The notes beneath the pieces are model-generated. The model ran no database searches and was not told the DNA's origin. It saw only the letters and a list, made by a program, of their open reading frames with translations. Positions 37,836 to 45,543 of a DNA stretch of 64,000 bases are shown one piece after another. Position 1 is the stretch's first letter. Each line of letters begins with the position of its first letter. The stretch comes from Bacteroides sp. GTDB lineage: Bacteria; Bacteroidota; Bacteroidia; Bacteroidales; P3. The position numbers and the translations under genes are program-made. The stretch covers positions 124,001 to 188,000 of the forward strand of contig JAMPIH010000002.1 in assembly GCA_023662825.1 (NCBI GenBank), written 5' to 3'.

Positions 37836-38024
37836 TTATTTTATCGGGTCGGTGTGCAGAAGTGGGTAGAGGTCAAAGTCGTTGTGGAAATTTGGCTCAT
37901 GTTTTAACAATTCTATCTTGACGTGCAGGTCTTTGATGTCGGTCGTGCCAATCCACAGAGACTACCTCCACCATGGAAAACACTTCGTTGTAGTGCGCTG
38001 TGTCGGAAATGAACTGGGATGAAT
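37836..38024 (-). pseudogene. Frameshifted remnant, probably of a phospholipase D-like protein
   Basis: On the minus strand one frame encodes SSQFISDTAHYNEVFSMVEV. After a one-base shift the next frame continues SLWIGTTDIKDLHVKIELL and ends in a Pro/Asp-rich tail at a TAA (37836-37838). Joined, the piece reads like the N-terminus of a PLD-family protein (pattern ...DTAHY..VF...LWIGTxDIKDL). The catalytic HxK motifs are missing, so it is truncated as well as frameshifted. The family assignment is from memory of the motif and is tentative. Confidence 0.4.
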
Positions 38025-38339
38025 TCAAAACTTAGATTGTTCCACAATCAGGTTGAATTTTTTATCTAACCGGATGATTATATTTTCCCCTTTGGCGACT
38101 TTTTGAAATTCAACACTCTCATCGAGAACCTTTTTCAGGTCTCTCGCAACAGCTGTTCCTGATTTTATAGGCACAACGCCATCCTTTATATCTAAGCGGA
38201 ACGAGTATCCTGCTTTTGGTCTATTCCCAGCCTTCTCGAAAAGTGAGCAATCTAAAGAGATTGCACCTTGTTGCTTTTTAAGTATGCATAAAATAGCATC
38301 CAAGTACTTTTCCCAAATTTTAACATACAATCCACTCAT
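38025..38339 (-). CDS. Hypothetical protein, 104 aa
   Basis: Not recognised. The sequence has plausible protein composition, with an N-terminal amphipathic helix (KIWEKYLDAILCILKKQQ) and a beta-rich remainder (GYSFRLDIKDGVV, ENIIIRLDKKFNLIVEQ). It lies directly upstream of the PLD-like remnant on the same strand and may belong to the same decayed element. Confidence 0.45.
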   Translation of the reverse strand: MSGLYVKIWEKYLDAILCILKKQQGAISLDCSLFEKAGNRPKAGYSFRLDIKDGVVPIKSGTAVARDLKKVLDESVEFQKVAKGENIIIRLDKKFNLIVEQSKF

Positions 38340-38449
38340 GAAAGATCGATTTTATATGTGTTCGTTGGGTAAAGGTAGGCTTTTGTTGAGACAAAGCAAA
38401 ATTCCACCGCTCGAGAGCTTGGTTCATCCAGCGCCTCAACAACAGTACA

Positions 38450-38836
38450 GTGAACGGGAAATCCGCCTCGTTCTCGCCGGAAGAGTTGCTGAAACTGCGG
38501 ACGTCTCTCAAAGTCCTCGCTTCCGAGATAACGCATTTTACGTCAAACATACCTAATATACCTACCGATATGTCCATCAAAGTTTATGTTGTAGAGGACG
38601 CTATGTCCATCGAATTTTTTCAGAACAACGACTTCGCCGATTTCAAGGAATACCTAGCATCAGACGGCACGCTCGATTTCGGAAAACCCGAATACTTCGA
38701 TTCGGAGGCGGAAGCACTCGCTTTTTGCGCTGGCATCGGCCACGGTCTTGATGAACGCGCCCCGGTGGAACGATATCCGCTTCGTTCGTGCGAACCTGCG
38801 GACTTGTTGTTTATTGAGGCGATAGAAGGGAAGTAA
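38450..38836 (+). CDS. Hypothetical protein, 128 aa (GTG start) or 88 aa (ATG at 38570)
   Basis: Not recognised. From 38570 the frame encodes a compact acidic 88-aa protein (MSIKVYVVEDAMSIEFFQNN, then FDSEAEALAFCAGIGHGLDERAP). The upstream in-frame part (SFSPEELLKLRTSLKVLASEI) is also protein-like and stays open back to 38390, so the true start is uncertain or the gene has lost its 5' end. A minus-strand ORF over 38320-38580 is considered a shadow. Confidence 0.5.
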   Translation: MNGKSASFSPEELLKLRTSLKVLASEITHFTSNIPNIPTDMSIKVYVVEDAMSIEFFQNNDFADFKEYLASDGTLDFGKPEYFDSEAEALAFCAGIGHGLDERAPVERYPLRSCEPADLLFIEAIEGK

Positions 38837-38943
38837 TACGCTTTTTCATCCCTGCAATCCCTATCTGTGAGACTTTCTCCCATATGAGAATGAGAAAGGC
38901 GGTAATTCATAAACCTCGGGATATGGATCTAATATGTCCTCTT

Positions 38944-39017
38944 ATTTGTAAGTGTCATCTTGCGGCTATTTATTGCTTGTTTCCTTGGGAGAATATTGTC
39001 CATTGACACTTACAAAT
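38944..39017. repeat. Perfect 14-bp inverted repeat with 46-bp spacer
   Basis: ATTTGTAAGTGTCA (38944-38957) and TGACACTTACAAAT (39004-39017) are exact reverse complements. They lie in the 480-bp gap at the start of the AT-rich region. The 74-bp unit could be a miniature inverted-repeat element, a recombination site, or a cruciform. No coding capacity is seen inside it. Confidence 0.8.
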
Positions 39018-39078
39018 TATGCGGATTGAGAGAGCGGATAGCAACGGTGCCGGCTAACGCCAGTCAAAAATATTTGTT

Positions 39079-39306
39079 ATGAAACAAGAAAAACGCAAAA
39101 GATTCGAAGTTGTCCATAAGTTTCTGTTGATGGAGGTCCGCAGGGATTAATATCCGTTCAATTATAAGCAATTTCAGGTTGAATCCCTGTACGATTTTAA
39201 TCCAAGAGGTGTCGAAATCGTGTTTTCGTGGCTTTGTATGACGGAAAAGATGGAGGTTTTGGTTAATTGGAGAATTGTGAATACATTTGCGATGTGCTTA
39301 TATTAA
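39079..39306 (+). pseudogene. Small gene interrupted by one in-frame stop codon
   Basis: A frame starting ATG at 39079 (MKQEKRKRFEVVHKFLLMEV) meets TAA at 39148-39150. It continues open with protein-like sequence (YPFNYKQFQVESLYDFNPRG, VEIVFSWLC) to a stop at 39304-39306, 75 codons in all. This looks like a nonsense-mutated small gene. Its 3' half now contains the promoter of the DUF262 gene. The family is not recognised. Confidence 0.5.
39258..39289 (+). promoter_or_regulatory. Consensus promoter of the DUF262-HEPN operon
   Basis: TTTG (39258-39261), a 20-nt spacer and TACATTTG (39282-39289) match both Bacteroidota promoter elements exactly. The DUF262 start codon is 32 nt downstream. Confidence 0.75.
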
Positions 39307-39321
39307 AATAGTTTACGTATA

Positions 39322-40449
39322 ATGAATTACGAAACTCATATAGAAAGAATCGTCGATGAAGAAAATGATGAATTTTCTAACGATGATTTGTTTAACATTT
39401 CTTCATGGGGCGCAGACCCCTCGGTGAGAGAATTGATTTTGCAGTATAAGGATGGAGATATTGAAAAACCTGAACTGCAGAGAAAATATGTTTGGACGAA
39501 AAAAGAGGCTAGTCGCTTTATTGAATCACTACTTCTTGGTCTTCCTGTGCCGAGTATTTTTTTGGCAAATATGGAACCTTCGGGTAAACGACTAATTATA
39601 GACGGGTACCAAAGAATACGTACTTTGTATGATTATATTGAAGAGGGGATTTGGCATGGAGATGATACGGAGTTCAAACTTATAAATTCCGAGTTGATCA
39701 ATAAGCGTTGGAGAGGAAAGTCCTTCAACGACCTTCTGGCAGACGATAAAAGAAGATTAAGGACCTATACCATTCATGCAATAATTTTTGAGCAAAAACA
39801 TCCTTCAGATGATTCAGGGTTATTCCAAGTGTTTGAACGCATAAATACCAGTGGAACGAGTCTGAATAATCAGGAAATACGTAATTGCGTGTATCAAGGA
39901 GCAATGAATAAATTGTTGTTTTCCTTGAATAGAAATAAGGAGTGGAGGATCCTTTTTGGAGGTTCTTGTGAGGATAACCGGATGATTGATTTGGAGTTTA
40001 TTCTTCGTTTTTTTGCGATGAATGATGAGTGTGTATACAAGTCTGACTCAAAACAGATTAGCTTGAAGCAGTTGCTCAATAAATATATGCAGTCAAATCA
40101 AGTCTTGACCGAGAAAGAAATTGGTTTTAAAACATCCACTTTTAATGAAACAATTTCATTTATAATAAATTCTTATGGAGAAGAAGCGTTTTTTAATCTT
40201 CAAAAGGATTTTAGTAAAATTCGTAGAAAATTTCACCCGGCTGTATATGATTCGATTATGATTGCAACATCCATAGCATTGTCTCGTGGATATACAAATT
40301 GCAAGAGTGCGGACTTGAAGCTCAGGCGTATGAACCTTTTATATGATGATGCCTATCGGGAGAGTATTATGCAAGCAACAATGCAGGTTGAGAATATATA
40401 TACTCGAATCTCTCGTGCTTTGTATGTTTTATATGATATGGAGCTGTAA
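39322..40449 (+). CDS. DUF262 (ParB/GmrSD-N-like) protein
   Basis: This 375-aa protein has the DUF262 core. An N-terminal strand-turn (ELQRKYVWTKKEASRFIESLL, shortened here as PELQRKYVW) leads to IIDGYQRIRTL at 92-102, a variant of the usual DGQQRxxTL nucleotide-site motif with Tyr in place of Gln. FERINTSGTSLNNQEI near 169-184 is also conserved. DUF262 domains occur in GmrSD and other defence NTPase/nucleases. There is no DUF1524 HNH domain, so cleavage activity would have to come from the partner. It is 1-nt overlapped with the HEPN gene and is AT-rich. Confidence 0.8.
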   Translation: MNYETHIERIVDEENDEFSNDDLFNISSWGADPSVRELILQYKDGDIEKPELQRKYVWTKKEASRFIESLLLGLPVPSIFLANMEPSGKRLIIDGYQRIRTLYDYIEEGIWHGDDTEFKLINSELINKRWRGKSFNDLLADDKRRLRTYTIHAIIFEQKHPSDDSGLFQVFERINTSGTSLNNQEIRNCVYQGAMNKLLFSLNRNKEWRILFGGSCEDNRMIDLEFILRFFAMNDECVYKSDSKQISLKQLLNKYMQSNQVLTEKEIGFKTSTFNETISFIINSYGEEAFFNLQKDFSKIRRKFHPAVYDSIMIATSIALSRGYTNCKSADLKLRRMNLLYDDAYRESIMQATMQVENIYTRISRALYVLYDMEL

Positions 40450-40949
40450 TGAAAAATTCTATTGCAAATCAAGCAATCAATGATTGCAATGATGAATTAG
40501 TAAAAATACAGGGACAGATAGAACAGCTAGGGAGTACAAATATAATTAGTGGTTTCTTGACACGGTATTCATTAATAAAGGTTTGTGGCACAATGGAAGT
40601 CTGCTATAAAACAATCATAGCAGACTTTTACGAAAATTCGGCCCCACTTCTGGGGGCGTTTATAAGTTATCATCTAAGAGATTCTTCTATGAATGCCAAA
40701 TATGAAAATATATGTAAGGCACTATGTATGTTTGATCGTCATAAAGAGAAATTGTTTAAAGAAAAAATCAGTATACTTCCAGAGAAAGATAAGGTGATGC
40801 AGGCGCTATCCGATTTGAATAGTTCCAGAAATACATTTGCGCATAGAGGATTATTCTCTATGTCGTTTAATGATTTGTATGACAAATTCAAGGACGGAGT
40901 ACGTATCCTTGAGGTGTTAGATTCGATTTTATGTGAGGAATCCTCATAG
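40449..40949 (+). CDS. HEPN-domain protein coupled to DUF262
   Basis: This 166-aa, mostly helical protein carries RNTFAH at residues 127-132, an R-N-x3-H motif of the HEPN superfamily, many of whose members are RNases in toxin-antitoxin and abortive-infection systems. It looks like the MAE_28990-type HEPN group, which is found next to DUF262 genes. The start overlaps the DUF262 stop (TAATG), implying coupled translation and a physical complex. Which partner is the effector cannot be told from sequence. Confidence 0.7.
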   Translation: MKNSIANQAINDCNDELVKIQGQIEQLGSTNIISGFLTRYSLIKVCGTMEVCYKTIIADFYENSAPLLGAFISYHLRDSSMNAKYENICKALCMFDRHKEKLFKEKISILPEKDKVMQALSDLNSSRNTFAHRGLFSMSFNDLYDKFKDGVRILEVLDSILCEESS

Positions 40950-40960
40950 TCAAATCTGAT

Positions 40961-40986
40961 AAGCAATGAGTCTTGAATCATTGCTT
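40961..40986 (+). terminator. Stem-loop after the HEPN gene
   Basis: A perfect 9-bp stem AAGCAATGA/TCATTGCTT with an 8-nt loop starts 12 nt after the HEPN stop codon. It lacks a following T-run, so terminator function is inferred from position. The remaining 160 bp to the convergent HNH gene show no convincing gene. Confidence 0.4.
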
Positions 40987-41145
40987 TGCGAGTATGGTGG
41001 GACGCCGTTTTTTTGGGGGCCACGCGTGAATCCTCTGCAGATGGTATACTTGTTTCTACATTTTGAACGTCTCGTGAGCAATGCCATTTTTGCGGTATGC
41101 AAAATGAAAGCCCTCATCCAGCCCATTCCATACTTTATCTTAACA

Positions 41146-41772
41146 TTAGTTTATCATTTTTAATATTTTAGATAATTCCTCTCTCCATTTTTTGCCATCG
41201 TGCCACCCACAGCCAACACAAGAACCATTGTAGTTTTCATCACCTGCATACCAGAAGGGGATTTCAAAAAGAGGAGTTCTTTTTTTGTCTGCAATACAAC
41301 GCTTGCAAGCCCTATCTTTAAGGAGATTGTGTTCGCGTGTCAAAAGCTGAAAATATTCAATTATTTGCTTGTCCGAAAGGGAAGATGCGTCTATGTCGTG
41401 GGTTAAACGAATCCATGGTACTTTGTGGTCTATTTCAGGTGTTGAACTTATACTCGCTCCAGTGAAGGCGTCCCGTCCACCCAACACTCTAATGATGCGA
41501 TCCCTTTGTTTATTGTTGATAGGGAGCCGTGTCTTTTCGGGTAAACTTGGTTTAATTTCTAACAATTTGTAGTGGGTTCGTTTTGTACCGCATTTATCAC
41601 AAAGAATCGTCTTCCCCCATCGCTGAGGTGCGCATTCTTCAAACTTATAGCCCTGTTTCTTTAATTCACGAAAGGTGGCGGCGGGTTGAGTGCTGTTAGA
41701 TGCACAATATGCACATGTCCAATTTTCAAGATTTTGTTGGCAAGCTTTCAGCAAGTCATCTGCTTTTGACAT
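41146..41772 (-). CDS. HNH restriction-type endonuclease (C-protein-linked)
   Basis: This 208-aa protein has an N-terminal zinc-binding region (CAYC, then CDKC about 37 residues later). An HNH-like core follows: PEIDHKVPW, then EHNLLKDRACKRC. The C-terminal motif WYAGDENYNGSCVGCGWHD is shared in form with the HNH protein at 43.4 kb. It starts 5 nt after a C-protein-like regulator, the usual layout of a controlled type II restriction gene. Recognition site unknown. Confidence 0.75.
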   Translation of the reverse strand: MSKADDLLKACQQNLENWTCAYCASNSTQPAATFRELKKQGYKFEECAPQRWGKTILCDKCGTKRTHYKLLEIKPSLPEKTRLPINNKQRDRIIRVLGGRDAFTGASISSTPEIDHKVPWIRLTHDIDASSLSDKQIIEYFQLLTREHNLLKDRACKRCIADKKRTPLFEIPFWYAGDENYNGSCVGCGWHDGKKWREELSKILKMIN

Positions 41773-41777
41773 ATCGG

Positions 41778-42023
41778 TTACTTTTCTGCCAGCAATTCAG
41801 AAACAGATAAGTCGAGAGCAATGGCAAGACGGTATAAATTTTCCAAAGAGATGTTTCTCAATCCACACTCTATGCGGCTAATATAGGTGGGGTGGAAGTT
41901 TGCCCGCTCAGCCAGCCGTTCCTGGCTTAACCCCAGTTCACTCCTACGTAAGCGCACATTTTTAGAGAGAAGGGTTAGAATATACTTCTCCGTCTTAATA
42001 TCTTGGCTTTTCTCTCCTTTCAT
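41778..42023 (-). CDS. HTH regulator, restriction-modification C-protein type
   Basis: This 81-aa Xre-family protein is nearly all helix-turn-helix: NVRLRRSELGLSQERLAERA, then HPTYISRIECGLRNISLENL. Size and position directly before a nuclease gene match C (controller) proteins, which delay restriction until methylation is in place. A palindrome overlaps its own promoter, as expected for auto-regulation. Confidence 0.8.
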   Translation of the reverse strand: MKGEKSQDIKTEKYILTLLSKNVRLRRSELGLSQERLAERANFHPTYISRIECGLRNISLENLYRLAIALDLSVSELLAEK

Positions 42024-42042
42024 TGCCAGATTTTTAGACGTG

Positions 42043-42103
42043 CGAAGTTACACTTCAAAACACACCCATGCCACAGCCAATGTGTCAAGCCTGAAAGTTG
42101 ACA
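42043..42103 (-). promoter_or_regulatory. Candidate C-protein promoter and operators
   Basis: The 86-bp gap upstream of the regulator has a minus-strand -7-like TAACTTCG (42043-42050). It is overlapped by a palindrome GAAGT-TAC-ACTTC (42044-42056). A second inverted repeat TGTCAA-N9-TTGACA lies at 42083-42103. The layout of two operators, one over the promoter, resembles known C-boxes, although the sequence is not the classic GACT/AGTC form. Confidence 0.45.
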
Positions 42104-42109
42104 AGACTT

Positions 42110-43378
42110 TTATTGCAAATCTCCAGCAGACAGTCTGACGGCTAATCCGATGGCCTTCCCCAGCAAGGGAGGAACTGCATTGCCAATCTGAACAAGTTGT
42201 TTGTTCTTGGGACCCATAAAAATAAAGTCATCGGGGAAAGATTGGAGCCTTGCCATTTCTCTCGCAGTAAGAACACGAGGCAATTTTGGGTGAATGTTTA
42301 CACCTCCATGGTTTTCTTTTATCGTGCATGAGGCTTCGTTCCACGGACACTTTTTCCAAGCATCGGAATAACCTGCATATAGGCTCATCCCTTCGGGCAA
42401 ATCAAGCATTCGTTGAGCCATATCCGGACGGTGTTTGGTTGGTACATGGTTAAAGGCCTTATCTTCGGGGTGTTCCATCAAGTCGACAATTGATTGTCCG
42501 GTAGTAATATATTGGCTGGGAGACAGAATCGGTTGAGGATGATAATTGGTTTTACCTATACGATTGCCAATGAAAATCACACGTTCTCTCTTTTGAGGAG
42601 TGTAATAATCAGCAGCACACAAAACGGTAACGTTCATATCGTAACCAGCTTCCTTGAAATCTGATATGATTTTGCGCTCGACGGCTCCATCCAGCATGCT
42701 GCGAAGCCCCTTTACATTTTCACAAATGACAAAATCCGGCTGCAGATTTTTAACGATTTCCAAAAGTTCCTTGTACAGCGAATTCCTCGGATCATCGACA
42801 ATCCGATTTCCTGCCATACTAAAGCCCTGGCAAGGGAAACCTCCGGCTACGATATTCAAATGCCTCCCGTTCAATTGTTTTTTCACGGTTTCGTAAAAAG
42901 CCTCCTTGTTTTCTTTCAACTTGATGTCTCCGTTGATAAACGGGTGGTTGAAGTTGTGCTCGTAAGTCATACAGGCCTCTTTGAAGAAATCTAACCCGCA
43001 GATGCCTTCCAAACCCGACATTTCCAACCCTTTGCTTAATCCGCCACATCCGCAGAATAAATCGACGAAGGTCATATGGGATTGCGGTGTGTTTTTCCAA
43101 TACTTGCTGATGTCACCCCAATTTACATTGTCTGATTGTCCCTTTGTAGTAACGGATATATGTACAGAAATACCTCCCCAAATGTCATATTGGCCGGGGA
43201 CGGGAGCTTTCTTCTTTTTCTTTTGCGGCAAAAGATAACTATCCAATGCCCGTTGGGAAATCTTGTATGTTGTGCCAATTTTTTCGGCCTTCAAGTCTCC
43301 TGAGGCTACAAGTTTCCTGGCAGCCTTTAGTGAGACTCCCAGCTTCTCAGCTACGGCTGATATAGAGTATGTTTCCAT
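42110..43378 (-). CDS. DNA cytosine-5 methyltransferase with N-terminal HTH domain
   Basis: This 422-aa enzyme carries the m5C motifs: I (DLFCGCGG, 106-113), IV with catalytic Cys183 (GGFPCQGFS), VI (CENVKG), VIII (QKRERV) and X near the C-terminus (IGNAVPPLLGKAIG). Unusually, the first about 50 residues form a MerR/excisionase-like winged helix (SISAVAEKLGVSLKAARKLV), followed by a Lys-rich linker KKKKK. It lies 1 nt after the 238-aa HNH gene and before the C-protein gene, so it is probably the methylase of one of the two nucleases. The extra N-terminal domain may repress transcription or extend DNA contacts. Confidence 0.9.
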   Translation of the reverse strand: METYSISAVAEKLGVSLKAARKLVASGDLKAEKIGTTYKISQRALDSYLLPQKKKKKAPVPGQYDIWGGISVHISVTTKGQSDNVNWGDISKYWKNTPQSHMTFVDLFCGCGGLSKGLEMSGLEGICGLDFFKEACMTYEHNFNHPFINGDIKLKENKEAFYETVKKQLNGRHLNIVAGGFPCQGFSMAGNRIVDDPRNSLYKELLEIVKNLQPDFVICENVKGLRSMLDGAVERKIISDFKEAGYDMNVTVLCAADYYTPQKRERVIFIGNRIGKTNYHPQPILSPSQYITTGQSIVDLMEHPEDKAFNHVPTKHRPDMAQRMLDLPEGMSLYAGYSDAWKKCPWNEASCTIKENHGGVNIHPKLPRVLTAREMARLQSFPDDFIFMGPKNKQLVQIGNAVPPLLGKAIGLAVRLSAGDLQ

Positions 43379-43379
43379 T

Positions 43380-44096
43380 TTACTTTAAGAACTTTTTGGC
43401 TTCTTCCCGTTTGATTTCATCATCGGGATAAAACTTATTCAGAATAAAGTCACGTGTTTCCTCGCTGATCTTGAGAACACATGATTTTCTGTATTGCACA
43501 GGATCATATTGGTAACAGCCTACACAAGTTCCTTGGTACTCTTCGTCTCCCTCGTAAAACGAATACGGATTTCCTAATAGGTTCTTGGCATCCCAACGTT
43601 TATTATCGTGTTTGCACTGCTTGCAAATCTGCCGCTTTACATCATTTGCGGCTTTGCACAATGGCTGGAAATCGCTTTCTTGTTGTGTGGCTGGATCGGA
43701 AACACGCCAATCGTCTTTTCTTCCATCTTTATGATCCACTTCAATCTTCGTGTTGATGCTTGTGCCACGGATGCCTAACATTACGCATCTTTGTTGTGAA
43801 ATTTTTTGGGCAATGTCTTTTCGTATGTATTGGCTAAATGTCTTTTCGGTTTTAAAGCCATTGAGTCTTATGGCATCTACACGATTACCTGGTGTCTTGC
43901 TCCTATCTACTTCAATGATATATTTCTTCTCCAATACCGAACCTTTGCGGATAAAATCAGCACCATTTCCAAACTGTAAATCCTCATACTCTCCAGTGAA
44001 TAAAGACGTCGGAACCCAATCGCTTTTGCCATTGGCATTGGGTTGTGCCAGTTGCAAAAACAACTTGCTCTTGCTCATTTTTTTTGGACGATCCAT
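43380..44096 (-). CDS. HNH restriction-type endonuclease
   Basis: This 238-aa protein has a predicted HNH core (KIEVDHKDGRKDDW, then QPLCKAANDVKRQICKQC). Its C-terminal zinc-ribbon motif FYEGDEEYQGTCVGCYQYD is shared with the 208-aa HNH protein downstream. An upstream beta-rich domain probably recognises DNA. It sits between an N4/N6 and an m5C methyltransferase gene. An alternative start lies at 44078. Confidence 0.75.
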   Translation of the reverse strand: MDRPKKMSKSKLFLQLAQPNANGKSDWVPTSLFTGEYEDLQFGNGADFIRKGSVLEKKYIIEVDRSKTPGNRVDAIRLNGFKTEKTFSQYIRKDIAQKISQQRCVMLGIRGTSINTKIEVDHKDGRKDDWRVSDPATQQESDFQPLCKAANDVKRQICKQCKHDNKRWDAKNLLGNPYSFYEGDEEYQGTCVGCYQYDPVQYRKSCVLKISEETRDFILNKFYPDDEIKREEAKKFLK

Positions 44097-44101
44097 ATCT
44101 C

Positions 44102-44890
44102 TTACTTTTTCAATTTTTTGAAAACAAATACATATTCGTGCTTAAACAAAAAGTTACCATTTTTCAGCGCACGATATTTCCACAATGATTCTTGGCCTAT
44201 CTTGGCACGGTTTCCTACGATATCCTTAACCACAATTCCTTTTAGTGCACAAGGGAACTTCTTTCGTAGGGCATACATAAGAAAAAAGCCCAATGGTATA
44301 ACTTCTCCATTTCGATATATGTCTCCGACAACAAGAGAAATATATTTGCCAACCTTCAGAAAAGGATAGCAATTTCCAACCGCAGTGGCAAACTTGCTCA
44401 AAAACTTGCTTATCGATGTAATGTTTGACAAATCCTCGGACCTGTCTGTAAACTTTACAATATCTAAATAAGGAGGATGAATGATGATATGATCAATGGT
44501 TTTCTTCTTTATGGCTTTTAAGTCATCGTCAATGGCATCAGAGACTTTCTTTCGATTGACAATATCGCAATTGTGAATAAAATATTCGATGTCCTTTGCC
44601 CCTTTCATTCTTTCCTCAACAAAATCAATGATTTCTTGGTTGATGTCAAAGCCAATATAATTCCTTTTCAAAGACTCACATTCGAATAAAGTTGTGCCGC
44701 TCCCCATAAACATATCAAGGACGGTTTCACCCTCTTCGGTATATCGTCGAATCATTTGGTTGGGAATCTGTGGCGCAAAGTTTCCATGGTACATATTAGA
44801 GTGTTTGCCCCCCTTGGTCCTTGGCCCCATAAGCCACAAACTGTCAACGTTTATGTCTAATTCCTTCCACTTTTCCTTCTCAAATTTCAT
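44102..44890 (-). CDS. DNA N4-cytosine/N6-adenine methyltransferase
   Basis: This 262-aa enzyme has the circularly permuted beta-class order. The AdoMet-binding FMGSGTT at 61-67 and GFDIN precede the catalytic motif, which here is HPPY at 138-141 instead of (D/N/S)PPY. The His replacement is uncommon but flanking residues (DHIIIHPPYLDIVKF) are well conserved in form. It begins 70 nt after vsr and is followed within 5 nt by the HNH gene, so the two are likely partners. Confidence 0.85.
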   Translation of the reverse strand: MKFEKEKWKELDINVDSLWLMGPRTKGGKHSNMYHGNFAPQIPNQMIRRYTEEGETVLDMFMGSGTTLFECESLKRNYIGFDINQEIIDFVEERMKGAKDIEYFIHNCDIVNRKKVSDAIDDDLKAIKKKTIDHIIIHPPYLDIVKFTDRSEDLSNITSISKFLSKFATAVGNCYPFLKVGKYISLVVGDIYRNGEVIPLGFFLMYALRKKFPCALKGIVVKDIVGNRAKIGQESLWKYRALKNGNFLFKHEYVFVFKKLKK

Positions 44891-44959
44891 ACTTGCAAGT
44901 TTACTGCCAAAGGTAATAAATCTACGATATACGTCAAAAACAAATGGTCAATCCCGAAC

Positions 44960-45538
44960 TTAAGTTTCATTCCATTCAATAATGGTGAGTGAAGTGTTTT
45001 CCTTTTGGACGGTATTGCTTTTGATGACCGAAAGGCGATAAGAGCTATAAGCAGGATCCGGTTCGGCAGCCAGAGGAAGGGAGTCATCGGGCTGTACATA
45101 TGGAGTACAAGAAGGTAGGTTACAGGTTATCTGTTCGAACAGGTTGTTGAGGACGGCTTCTCGTGTAGTCCTTTTGCGGACTTGGCATTCCCAGATGCGA
45201 ATTACATTCCATCCAGCTGTCATGAGGGCATTGGCGTTTTTTATATCACGAGCTTTGTTGGTACGAACCTTGGTTTTCCAAAACTCGGTGTTGGTTTTCG
45301 GAATCTGATAATACTTGCACCCTTCGTGCCCGTGCCAAAAGCAACCATCAATGAAGATAACCGTTTTGTATTTGGGCAACACGATGTCGGGTGCTCCGGG
45401 CAGTTTGCGGTCGCAGACGCGGAAGCGCAGTCCTTTGGCGAAAAGAAATTTCCGAACCAATACCTCGGGTTTGGTGTCCTTGCCGTGGATGGCTGCCATG
45501 CAGCGGCTCCGTTGCTCCGGTGTCATCGTGTCGGACAT
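44960..45538 (-). CDS. vsr: Very short patch repair endonuclease Vsr
   Basis: This 192-aa nickase starts T:G mismatch repair at deaminated 5-methylcytosine. The N-terminal MTPEQRSRCMAAIHGKDTKPE, catalytic Asp51 (GAPDIVLP) and zinc/aromatic segment DGCFWHGHEGC are intact. About 50 extra residues follow the usual C-terminus and are not conserved. It lies 5 nt after the ATPase gene, in a locus with two m5C methyltransferases that would create its substrate. Confidence 0.92.
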   Translation of the reverse strand: MSDTMTPEQRSRCMAAIHGKDTKPEVLVRKFLFAKGLRFRVCDRKLPGAPDIVLPKYKTVIFIDGCFWHGHEGCKYYQIPKTNTEFWKTKVRTNKARDIKNANALMTAGWNVIRIWECQVRKRTTREAVLNNLFEQITCNLPSCTPYVQPDDSLPLAAEPDPAYSSYRLSVIKSNTVQKENTSLTIIEWNET

Positions 45539-45543
45539 AGGGG

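Noticed and set aside
38320-38580. 86-codon minus-strand ORF overlapping the 128-aa plus ORF.
   Set aside because: The plus frame is more protein-like over the same bases; both cannot readily be real.
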